Assembly (NCBI GenBank): GCA_030737875.1
Contig: CM060922.1
Location: 318,595,456 to 318,659,455, forward strand
DNA from: Allium sativum
Taxonomy: Eukaryota; Streptophyta; Magnoliopsida; Asparagales; Amaryllidaceae
Length of the DNA stretch: 64,000 nucleotides
Reading direction: 5' to 3'
In this document: positions 43,553 to 54,115 of the stretch, piece after piece
Layout: every line of letters starts with the position of its first letter
How positions within the stretch are numbered: the stretch's first letter is position 1
Notes under the pieces: model-generated
Told to the model about the DNA's origin: nothing
The model's input: the letters and a program-made list of their open reading frames with translations, nothing else
Databases searched by the model: none
Program-made: the position numbers and the translations under genes

Positions 43553-46500
43553 TCACTTTGACGAGCCGCTCTTCTTCTTGGATTTTGCTTTGGATGGTTC
43601 ATCATCATCTTTCTGCCTCCTCTTCCTGGATCCTCTTCCCTCGCTCCCTTTCTTTCCCTTCGTCGGGGTCGGATTCCCCCCAAGGTTTCATCAAGAAATC
43701 CTCCTCATCACCACTTGAGATTTTGGGGGTCTTTGTTCCAGGGTCGCCGATGACTTTCAAGGGTTTAGGTGGGAATTCATTGGACAATGCCAGCATTACG
43801 GTTGTGTTTCCTTCTTTTTAGAATCCTTGGCTTTCTTCTCATCCATTTCAACTTTTTCTCGGTCTCCCTTTCTGCTTTCTTTTGAGCATCACGCCCGACC
43901 TTTAACTTTTCTCCTTTCAGCCTCCTAAGCTCATCCTCCGCTATCTTTTGGGTGGCCTCATCTTTAGCTTTCTTCCAAGCCACCTCTTGAACCTTAGCCT
44001 AAGCCTCCTCCTTGGCCTTTATCCTTGTTTCCTCCTTAGCTTTATCGAAAGCTTCTTCATTGGCTTTTCGCTTTTCCTCCCGCTCCTCTGACTTTGCAAG
44101 CAACTGGGCTTTCTGCTTTTTGACGAGCTCATACAGGCTTTGCCCACCTATTTCCATCGGTCCAATCATCTGGACATCCTCCTCGGGCCTCCCTTTCACT
44201 CCTGGAAAGATATCTTCCATTTTAAACTCCCCCAACTCCAAATCCGAGAAGGTGTTTAGGTCGCTAAATCCCTCTTCTAGCTGCTCCTGTTAAGCTTTCA
44301 TATCAAACCCCGGAGTAACATGCATTGTTGGCACAAAACTTGTTGTTGCCTCTGCACTAAAGGAACCTGCACGACAGGGAGGAAGACAAGTTAGTCTACT
44401 TCGATTTCGTATTACCATCCTTCTAAAGCACTCGTGAGAAAGTGGTTTTACATTCCAACACGGATTGTATGGTTCCGACAAGCATGATGTTTCCGGCAGT
44501 TGGCTGAAGAGAGCCTCCGTGTTCCAGTCCTGGATAATTAGGATTATACTCGATAATGACGGGGCCAGGAACTGACGGACCGCCAGTAGAGACGAGTGCG
44601 GCAACTTGCTACTACTGAGAGCTTTTATCTTCAAATGCATGAGCTACTATTACACTCTCAGTAAAAAGTACTTTCCCATTCGCTGTAGTAAGTTGTGTCA
44701 TCCTCTCTACCTCGGCATCCTCTATGAACAGTACCTCTCCTTCGACCAATACATGGCACTCTTCCTCAGTCAAGTATTGAACCATCAACATCGCTTCATC
44801 GACCGAGTCCAAATTCTGCAATCTAGCCTTATATTCCACCAGCTTATCCAGGCTTGAAGCAGAGTGTAGGAATAATCTTCAACCCATAAGATTCTGCGAA
44901 ATCGAAGTGTCTTGATATAGAAGCCCCACATAGATGGCTCCAACTCCGCTTCTTCTCTCTCCTCGGCCTCCTCCACCTCGACCCTAAGCTTTTCCAACTC
45001 AGCCTGGAACTCAGCTTTTATACAATTTGTCTAACTCAGCACTTCCTTATTTGAGGCTTCCACAATTTCCTTGTCGTTCTTAGCTTGCTCGAGCTCAACA
45101 CGGTTTGTATCGAGAAGCTTTCTAACCTCTTTATTTTCTTTGATGATCTGTTATGCCCGCTCGTTCTCCTTTCACAACTTTTCGTTTTCTTAGGTTAGGG
45201 TTTGGTTGCTCTTCTGAAGTTGTTCCAACTCTTCGTTCTCTTTCACTAGTCGCTTATTCTCCTCAGTCATTGCTTTATTATCCTTTTCCAACGCAGTCAC
45301 CCAGGCAGAGACTGAGGCCAATGTGTCCTTATATGATTGTCGGGCCTGGTGCATTTTGGCTTTGACCTTTATAAGCTCACTTTCCATCTTTGCTGTTTCG
45401 AAAATAGAGAGTTAGCACATAAACATGTTACTCGAATACATGGAAATAGATACAAATTGAAATGTTGTCTTACACAATTCAGCCTCCCGGTTCTTGAGGC
45501 TCTCTTCCCGAACTTTACTTCAAGCTGTGATCTCTGGACCTCTCCGTTCATTTTAAAGATCAACTTTGAATGTCTCCTCGAGTACTTGTACAACTCTCGA
45601 TATTGGTAATAAACGGCATACACCTGCTTCCAAGTCTGTTCATTATCTTGCATCGGGATCGGATTAATATCGGAAGCCATATCAATCCCTCGAAGTGGAA
45701 GCTCAAGAATGATTTCTTAAGTATTTCTTTCTTCTCCTTATTGCTGAGTTGCGGGATCTCTGACATAGCAGGCATCGCCGGACCCCGTTTTGCTACCACC
45801 TTCTTCTTGGTGCCAGATACTCCAATTTCCTTCTCCTTATTAGTATATTTAGTCACTGGCACTATTGGGGGCCATAAGAGATGACTGTAGATGTCAGTTG
45901 CCTCGTGCTCGCTATATCTACCCTTCTATCTGCTCCCACTGTTTGAGTAATCGGGGTGGGGATTTTGAGTGTCGAGGTTAATCTCTATGTCGATGGCCAC
46001 TACCGGCGTCGTAAGAGCAAGAGGCTGTGAATAAAAATATGCACTCCCCTTGAAACTGCTTATACCCTCGCCCTTCAGTGGTCGACGACTCCTAGACCCT
46101 CGATCTCAGTCTTTATCGCTCTCTATCCATTGCACCTACATGGGGCAGATTTTAAGTCAGAATCAAACATTCCATGCACACAAACAAATGTTATGTCATG
46201 TAGTGTTTATGAGTGTATGTCCTAAGTGTTCCCTCCACAAACCAGATTTTAGCCCGCTTGAAGGGGTGATTTCCCAAACGCTCAGCGTAAGTCTCTCGCA
46301 TTATTGTCGTCCGGCCAAGAAAGTGTTAGCTCAATTGGAACCTTATCCAATTCTTTGAATTGGCCTTTTGCCTCCAATAGCGTAGTGGTCTCACAGTTCG
46401 TGACTGGAGAAATTGGTTTGGACGATTCTCCTAACCTCGCTACCTCTTTCGTAGACGGAATGGGAGTGACTGATGAACCATCTCCTTCAGAGTGGATCTC

Positions 46501-47667
46501 CTCATCACTGCAGCCGTGAAATTGGAATTCCCCTGAGCTCCTGCATCCTCTTCTTCAATAGGGGACGCTACCAGAGGCACGACAAGGGGTGTTTGATCCA
46601 TCGGCTTCTACTTCAACTTCTTCCCCGTCGTCGTTCGAAGACCAGTCGAACAACCCTTTGAAAGCAAAACTAGACAAATAGAGGAGGCGATATATTAGCA
46701 AAGACTAGGAGTCACGAAATCCATCTGGGACTTCCCTCAGCGCCTCTAAGCGCTCAAAGTATATGTCATCTCTCAGTATCTAAGGGATACATGTTGCATC
46801 AGAACTTTGAGTTAGTTTAGCGCTTACGACTCGATTAACTTAAATCACAATCCAAATATGCAATACTCACGTCTAACGAGCCATCTTCTTGCAATTCCCG
46901 GGGCACCGAACGTAGAACCAATCATGCTTAAAATAACTTAGCTTGTTCCACGTCCTCAGAATAAAGAGAGCATTGGCTTGTGCTCTAGGTAAACAAGCAA
47001 AGGCACCACGGTAGCTCATTTCTACACAGTGAAAAGAAACAGTATGTCTTCTGCGGATGGTTCCACATCTAAGTTCTCAATGAAGAGAATGTAGGTGGAG
47101 AGCAAGAAAACATACGCATTTGAATGAAGATGCGTTGGCGCTAACTGAAAGAAGCACAACATATCTCGGATGAACGGACAAGATGTGGGAACACATCCGA
47201 CAATGTACATGTGCCTATTCCAGGCAATGTAACCTTCCGGAGGTGTGTGCGGTCTATCCTCCCTTCCAAGGACAAGCATAGTATCCCACGAAGTCATACT
47301 TCTTGCAGATGTGTCTCAAAGTGGCTTCATTGATTCGTAAGATGACCGAATCCAGAGGATTCTCAAGAATGACAGCGTTCTCTGTCATATCTGGTGCCTC
47401 GGGAACATCTTATGCTCGTCATATGCATCCTCTTCCTCTTGTGGACCACCCTCTGCCACTCCTTCCCTTTCCGGAATCTCTGGTTCATCCTCCCCCTTTA
47501 TTGTTTATGTTGGTCAGGTCTACTTGATGAGAAGGGGAGGAAGATCCGGAAGTCTCAAGCTTGATGCCCGTTGGGCTGAAGTCGTAGGATGATCCACTTG
47601 GTATGGATGGTAATTCCGTGGGTTCTGCTTCCAAGCCTTACAATCTCCTTGAACTTCTTAATATCAT
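43553..47667 (-). pseudogene. Tat-D antisense ORF (aORF), degraded
   Basis: Candidate start ATG at 47667 (minus); stop at 43553 after KKKSGSSK. In order: acidic Ser/Pro-rich N-terminus; APDMTENAVILENPLDSV (47400); plant gypsy-type transposon-protein domain (HMYIVGCVPTSCPFIRDMLC, FFQLAPTHLHSNAYVFLL, 47110-47220); linker; KQVYAVYYQYRELYKYSRRH (45610); coiled coil from about 45390 to 44950; MWGFYIKTLRFRRILWVEDY (44890); Lys/Glu-rich C-terminus (44240-43780) with KANEEAFDKAKEETRIKAKE. The order and landmarks are those of the Tat-B aORF, so the protein family was under selection in the source elements. Frameshifts and stops are frequent. Confidence 0.78.
45393..45473 (-). other. Candidate 81-bp intron in the Tat-D antisense ORF
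   Basis: The donor GTAAGACAAC and acceptor TTTTCGAAACAG (minus strand) sit between LEVKFGKRASRTGRLN and the coiled coil. Tat-B has an 80-bp counterpart. Confidence 0.55.
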
Positions 47668-47729
47668 CGCAAATTAAACTCTCAAGATAGTTGTGTTTGC
47701 AAACTAAGGTGGAACGTGTAGTGTCGTGC

Positions 47730-47750
47730 GTGTTAATGCAATTATAATAA
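47730..47750 (-). promoter_or_regulatory. Candidate core promoter of the Tat-D antisense ORF
   Basis: The minus strand reads TTATTATAATTGCATTAACACG, about 65-80 bp upstream of the candidate ATG. It is almost identical to the Tat-A counterpart. Confidence 0.4.
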
Positions 47751-49896
47751 AACATGTCGAAACACGATGACGGTTTCCAATTTCATAAACTTAAACCATG
47801 AACTAGTCTTGTGTGTGATACACAGTATGAGATGATACTATGAATTAATATCTGATATTAGTCTTGTTTTATCACTGCTTGATTTTTCATTGTTAAATTA
47901 TGAACAAATAGATTGATATGTTGAAACTGTGTAATGTCAATATATGATTGGATTTGAAATAATCTATCAGATAGAAAAACATGATACAAAACAAAAATTG
48001 GGGAAGACTGAAAATCCATTGCGGTGGCTAGTACCACCTCCTTTGCTTTTAATCTCGCATGGTGAAGATCAAACAAACGTTCCTGGATACCGATAGAGGC
48101 CCATTTTTAGGAGGTACACAACGATTCGATTAAAGATCAAAGTTTGTAGAGCTAGGGTTCGACGAAACATTAGATCTGACTCAATTTCATGGGTTCTTGC
48201 AAGCCATGAAAAGTATGATTTTGATTTACAGTTTTTCGCTTAGATTCATATTTGTAAATGTTAAAATCGTTAAAATTTATTATTAATTAGATTGTAATAA
48301 ACCTAACAGTGGTATCAGAGCAATTTTACTTATCCAACAGTGCATATCAGTATCTATATATAGTAATATATATATGGCATAAAACAAATGGCAGGTCATA
48401 CTTGCTTCAGTTTTAATGCTTTATGAACACTGTAATTACTTGAATCATCGACACGTTCGATTTCAAGTTCAACAAGATCATGCGATGTCGGGAAGCGATT
48501 TGGATTCCCAAACCCAGCTTTTCGAGGTCGAAAAATCTCCAAGAGTTTTTTCATCTTTCCCTCTTCTACCGATCGTCCATTCTCCTTCCTTTTTCTTTCC
48601 GTATTCCAACAATGCACTCTCCATATACAAATTTAAACCTGGGGTCATAAACTTCTCTAAGTCATGGGATACAAAGAGCAAGTTTTATATCCCATAACTT
48701 AGGGGTACCACGCAGTTCCAAGATAAGAAGTGCAGTTTTCGTATCTACGACTTGCCTTACTCGACGACTCCTTCCTCTCTATGTCCCCCTCTTAATTTCG
48801 TACTCCACTCTCATCTCCTTCTACCTCATGAGCTCTACGAGCTTCCATCACTATAACCGGTCCTCGCGCCCATTAGCCTTGCCATCAACGACCACCATCA
48901 ACTCGCCACCTCCATTCGAATTGGTTCAATCCAACAACAAAAAAGAAGGAAATACAGGTCCAACTTTTTGAAATCACAAATTGGATTGATGGACAGGGTA
49001 TCACGAGCAACAGTTGGTTAGAAGGGGTGATGGCGATGGTCTCTAGTGAGTATGAAGGGTTGGGATTCCTAGGGTTTGAAGTTTTAGGGATTTGGAGTTT
49101 GAAATCCTCGAGTATTAAATATAGCACGAAGGGAAAGGAAGAATTCATATCTGCCTTATATAGTGAGGAGTAGGGAAGAGTTCCAAGACTTGAAGAATAT
49201 TCTCTAAGTGCTGGGATGGGCACCGATCCTCGGATCGATACCAATCCCGTATAAAAAAAGAGAAAAGAGGGAAAAAAGGAGGAAAGGAGGAAGCACAACA
49301 CTTAACACACCCCAGAATCGGTGAAAACTTTTAACACCAAACGCGGCTATAATCATGCATACAAGTTTCCGAAACTTCGACTGTGGAAACCAACCCGACT
49401 CGCTAACCGATCATGTACTCACAATTTTAAGTAATTAAAGAGTACACGCTAAGCGATCGAGTTCTCAATTCGACATCATTTTCGAAAACTAATTCAGGTG
49501 ATTGTATGCCCAAAATCTAACTTTCCGATTACGCTTTATTATAAACTTCGATCGCATCGCACGAAATCGCAAGAAAACGCGTGAGTGCATACATGATATT
49601 GCGTCGACAATGACTCGTTTACGTTCCAACGTAAGCGGGAGTCAACGACCAATGTTTAATTTCTTAAGTTGATAGGAATTAGATACTTACTTTGGCAACT
49701 AGAGATGATTTCCTGTTCGAGTAATGATGATTCTCAATGTGTCTGGAACCTCATGCTCACATCGACAAACTTCAATAAAGCATTTTTACAACAACGAAAA
49801 GGTCACGACCAATCGATCGGCACAACTTGGAGATCTTTCCAGCCTTTAGAAATACTTGACTCAACTCAAAGCACAGCTTGTCAAGACAAGACGTTC
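47751..49896 (+). other. Tat-D non-coding tail
   Basis: Its last 600 bp (49310-49896) align with the Tat-A and Tat-B tails (CATCGCACGAAATCGC, TGCGTCGACAATGACTCGTT). A few palindrome remnants lie at 48660-48760 (GGGATACAAAGAGC, TTTTATATCCC). The part around 47830-48480 includes an AT-rich stretch with TGGTATCAGAGCAATTTTAC at 48310, a PBS-like sequence without an adjoining LTR that I could define. Confidence 0.5.
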
Positions 49897-49909
49897 TTTG
49901 GGAGGCAAG
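49897..49909 (+). promoter_or_regulatory. Polypurine tract of Tat-D
   Basis: TTTGGGAGGCAAG before the LTR start TGCTAACCGATCC. Confidence 0.75.
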
Positions 49910-50087
49910 TGCTAACCGATCCTTTAGTCTGGTTCCCAAAAATAATTCGATCCCACATGACTCGACCCATCGTGTGGCTTGACAGCCCGAAGTGTCGCCA
50001 ACATATTCAGGAACCAAACCCGTGCGAAGTCGCACAAGTGTGTTCGTCACGACTCGTCGAAGTTACTCAAATAAGAGCTAAGTCCCA
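49910..50087 (+). mobile_element. Tat-D 3' LTR, first part
   Basis: TGCTAACCGATCCTTTAGTC then GGTTCCCAAAA and TGACTCGACCCATCGTGTGG match the other Tat LTR starts. It is interrupted by Tat-E at 50088 and continues at 58467. Spliced length is about 1.0 kb, equal to the Tat-B 3' LTR. Confidence 0.82.
50083..50087. repeat. Left target-site duplication of Tat-E (TCCCA)
   Basis: Compare GCCCA at 58462-58466; four of five bases match. Confidence 0.65.
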
Positions 50088-50199
50088 TGTTAACCCCATT
50101 AAAATGCGGGTTCAAAAACAATGCTTAGAATCATTTCATATTATGATGGCAACATCGGATCATTCGTGATATACCTGGCGTTATGACGTTCCCACGGTA

Positions 50200-51630
50200 T
50201 GATACTAAGTCATTCATGACAAATTGATATCAAGTCATTAGCACGACTTAACAAAGAACGTTCATGCGAGTTGGTTAAAGTCGTTCATCCCAACATGAAA
50301 CTAAGTCGTTCATGTCAACATAACTCATACCGTATGTCGTACATTGCATATATCAGACCAACCGAAAAGCATAGACGCACCAAGTTGTTGTTGTATAACT
50401 GCAACAAGGTTGTCCACATGACCTGAGGGAGTTATCCATTTCATCATGTCGTTATGTTCTTTTAGGTTGCGAAAAACACTAGTATATATATGAGAACCAG
50501 GACGTCATGCTTGAGGAATAGAGCTGCATATTACTAGCATATGATTTGCAGCATGACACAGCAGTTCATTGCAATACGGGACGACACTCAATGCTTCAAG
50601 TCGTTTTGGTATAAAACATGTGAAGTCAAGCCGCAAGTAGCCAATGCGACATGGTTTATGCCGCATCATTTGTACTTATGTTAGAACGTCATGGCATGTA
50701 GGTGAATATACAAACCGGGTCGTCAAAACCATTTCTCCAAGTCGTTGCCAGCTGTCATATCTTCATGTCATTATGACCATAAAAGTTAAGGCTCGGGTAT
50801 ATATACGTGCCTGGGACGGTTTCTAGAAGGAATGTGTAAACATGGTGTAAATTTCATCATGTGATAATAAGATATATAAGAACTTATGTGTGACAACATA
50901 TGCGTATAATGATCCATGTGTTAAGAAGATTCAGGACGTTGTAGTCTTAAGAGCTGACGTGGAAGGTGTGCAATATAGTTTCATGGACCATTCTGGTAAC
51001 ATGTGACTTGTTTATATGAATCAGTAACAATGTTCCAGTTCGTGGAATCATTCATGTCGTATGTCGTGCCATTGATTTATTCATAAGCTCATGTCGCTGT
51101 ATTCATGTCGTTACACAGTCAAGCTCATTCATGTCATTATATTCATACCGCAAATGTTCTCAAGACGTTAATGTGCAAGGAAATAAGTTGTTGACTTCTT
51201 AATATTATATTGGCCAATTCTCACACAATAAGGTCACATGTGCATGAGAGAGGAGGCTCCAGTTTGGCTCTATTTTGTATATAAATTCAAGTAGGTCGTT
51301 CGATTTGTTCAAGTCGTTCAAGAAGAATTGGTTATGGATAACAACTGTATACAGCTGGCAAAGGGACACGTGGCGGACTACAAATTTATGGGTTAGTGAA
51401 ATAAGTCAGATCACTATTTCTGTATAATAAGATACTGGTTGTTATTATAAGCCGCAACGTTCATAAACATGTCCAAGATCATGCATGACAACTGTGCGCA
51501 GTTGTCACTAATCAAGTCATGGGATGAATATTTTATCTCAAGTCGTTACTTCATGGTACACCCAAGTCGTGAAAACAATATCAGTTCGTTAAAGACAAGT
51601 CGCACATTATATTCTAAAGCAAGTCGATTC
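50200..51630. repeat. Dispersed AAGTCGTTCATG motifs in the Tat-E 5' LTR
   Basis: Variants of AAGTCGTT or TCATTCATGTCGTT occur more than fifteen times upstream of the TATA box (for example 50273, 50310, 50598, 51049, 51099, 51295, 51538, 51563). They are irregularly spaced. The 3' LTR carries the same set at 56390-57850. Confidence 0.65.
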
Positions 51631-51683
51631 TTGGTCTCCGAGACACACGTATTTATGGAAACGCCACTACACTCAAAAACCTT

Positions 51684-51694
51684 CTATAAATACC
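51684..51694 (+). promoter_or_regulatory. TATA box, Tat-E 5' LTR
   Basis: TCTATAAATACCCCC. The 3' LTR has TCTACAAATACCCCC at 57896, a C for T change. Confidence 0.7.
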
Positions 51695-52109
51695 CCCATA
51701 ATTCACACACGAGGGGGGACCGGATTTCATTTCCACCAAGTGCCGCCAAACTCCAAGCTCTCTCCAAATTTCATTAATGGCTTCTCAAGATCAATCCACT
51801 TCAAATCTTCTCCAAACTCCATTAGAGATTTCTCAAATTCAATTCAAGCTAATCAAATTTCTGTTAATTCTCTCTCAAGCCTAGATATAACACAAATTCA
51901 TCATGGAACTAATGAAGATGATCTAGTTGTTCAAGTGATTGAAGATCTAAACAACAACAATCACAAAATAAGAGATCTCACCGATTCCTTCATGAATTCA
52001 AGTGAAATCTAGACCAAAATAAGAGAAAAGAGAGACATGTCATAAAATGAGTGAAATGTATGAAGTGGTGTACTTTCTAAATTCTTCAATGATAATGAAA
52101 ATAGGCTCC

Positions 52110-52150
52110 ATAGTGGACCTAGGCCAATTCTGAGCCGAACCACTCTAAAA
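52110..52150 (+). promoter_or_regulatory. Conserved stem-loop, Tat-E 5' LTR
   Basis: GTGGACCTAGGCCAATTCTG then AGCCGAACCACTCTAAAA, with GGC/GCC pairing. The 3' LTR copy is at 58331-58370. Confidence 0.6.
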
Positions 52151-52264
52151 TTCTCGTGTTTTTTCTTACTTTTATATTTGTGGCTCCAATTTTCTATTTC
52201 TTACCTTTTGGTGAAATATTGTGAAAATACATTTGGTGTTATGATCATTTTTTTGATTTCAACA

Positions 52265-52285
52265 TTTGGCGCTCTCCGTGGGGCC
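52265..52285 (+). promoter_or_regulatory. Primer-binding site of Tat-E
   Basis: TTTGGCGCTCTCCGTGGGGC directly after the LTR is a common PBS of Tat/Retand-type plant elements. I do not assign the tRNA. Confidence 0.8.
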
Positions 52286-52419
52286 ACGTACACTTTCAAA
52301 GGATCAAGAGCTTTGTGAAATATCTGAATTTGAAGGCTATTCTTTAAAATATATCCACATGATCTAAAGTTTAGGCCTGTTAAAGATTGTCTTCAAGGTT
52401 CAAAAGCTTTTCTGAAGTA

Positions 52420-54115
52420 ATGACACAATCAAAGTCGAAAAAGGAGGAGGTAAATCCGTTAGAGGTTCTAATAACATTGGTCATGAAGTTACGCCGTAAA
52501 GAAATAATCTCGAAGTTGGCCAAAGTTCTAAGGGTGGAGCTGGTGTAACGAGATATGAGTTAGACATAGTTGTTGCAAACTTGAACTAGAGAATGGATAG
52601 TTCTACCAAAGCTTTGATGGACAAATTAGATGCGATTCCCAATGCTCGACCAAATCCACCACCTTAAAAGGTCCATATTGATCTAGAAGAAAATGCTAAT
52701 TCATCTGCTTTTGATCAAAACCTCAATAATAACATGGAAGATGTTAATGACTGGTTAGGTGACAAAGATGAAGCTAACGTCAAAGACTTGAAGCCAAAAG
52801 CTAAGAATCATTCCGATAGAAATACTCGAAGGGTTACTATTCCCGCCATGGGGGCACCTCCTCGCCAGGGAGGTAAAGGACCTAAGTCTTCAAACCACGA
52901 TCGCTTGCCTAGGCGAGAATCTGGTAAAGAGATTGGAATATTCCCTCCAGAACGACATAACACCGAAGAGTACATCTCAGATATGATAGAACATATCATG
53001 AAGAAGAATCAAGCTGGAAATGAAAATGAATGAGAATGGGATTACTCTCCTGATAGGACTCCGTTTATCAAGAGAACCCGAGAAGCAGAGTGTCTAAAGA
53101 AATTCACTCCAACTTTTCCTTCATACAACGGTCTTGTTGATCCTAACTATTTTCTGTTCAAGTACAATTGGCATATGAGTGCAGCAAAGGCAACAAACGA
53201 GATGAGATGTATATACTTTCCTCTCTGCTTAGAAGGTGCTGCATCATTATGGTTCACGAAGATGCCACCTAAGTCCATAGATCGATTCTCTGACTTGTCC
53301 AAAAAGTTCAAGGAGCAGTTCCGCCTGTATGCTACAAAATCCAAAGATGCTATAACACTTTCAGCAATGGAGCAGAATCCACAGGAATCTGTTAAAGCTT
53401 TTCTCAGTCGATTCAATGTTGCATTGTCCGAAGTGAGGAATCCAGAGCTACGCATAGTCCTCATGGCTTTACTCAATGCTATAGAAGAGAGAAGCGAGTT
53501 TGGGATATGGATAAAGATGAAGGAACCAAATACGCTTGACATGTTCTATAAAAAAGTGGAAGAGTACATGAGAGTGGATGGCGATCCACCTCCTATTAGC
53601 ACAAGCAATATTGCTGAGGATAAAAAGAGTGTTAATGCTCAAGGTAATCAATAGAGAACTCAGGGACAGAAGCGAGCCAATGAAGGGAATGACAACAAGG
53701 CTAATAAGAAGTTTCGCCTTCATGAATCGTCAGAGCTAACTCCTCTGAATGACACTCCTGAAAACATCTACCTTGCCACGAAGGATGCATAGAATTACCC
53801 GGAACCTCAGCCAATAAAGACGAATGACCATTTAACCAAAGCTGGGAAGTTCTGTCGGTTCCACAATCATCCAGGCTACAGTACCGAAGAATGTTGGCAT
53901 CTGAAATCACTGATCGAAGAGAAGATTAGGATGAATAGTCTGCAACAATATGTGAAGAATCCCCAAACTGCAAATCCTTCTACAACTCCCCACGGGCAAG
54001 GGGAATCAAATGGTCAGTCTGGTCCAAGCAACAGAGCTTCTGCTCAAACCGATGCAAAGCTGGTCATTAACTGATAACCATTGGTGGTGCTCTAATATTA
54101 GTGGCTGAGAATAAG
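52420..54115 (+). pseudogene. gag: Tat-E gag
   Basis: The ATG at 52420 opens MTQSKSKKEEVNPLEVL; a frameshift follows within the first 60 codons. From 52734 the frame is long and well kept: a charged region with NTRRVTIPAMGAPP; then KKFTPTFPSYNGLVDPNYFL and LEGAASLWFTKMPPKSIDRF (capsid domain, 53110-53540); then KKFRLHESSELTPLND and, at 53850-53940, KFCRFHNHPGYSTEECWHLK, the Tat gag metal-binding block with Tyr for one His. Stops interrupt at 53032, 53652 and 53789. It ends in KLVIN at 54073; a shifted frame continues with TIGGAL, the conserved Tat gag/protease junction, after which pol is absent. Confidence 0.88.

Larger units (their letters stand above)
50088..52264 (+). mobile_element. Tat-E 5' LTR
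   Basis: It starts TGTTAACCCCATTAAAATGC and ends TTTTTGATTTCAACA. It aligns along its whole length with 56269-58461. The small open frames inside are not conserved between LTRs. Confidence 0.92.

Noticed and set aside
49669..50169. A 166-codon plus-strand frame.
   Set aside because: It crosses the Tat-D polypurine tract, the LTR start and the Tat-E insertion edge, so it cannot be an old gene.
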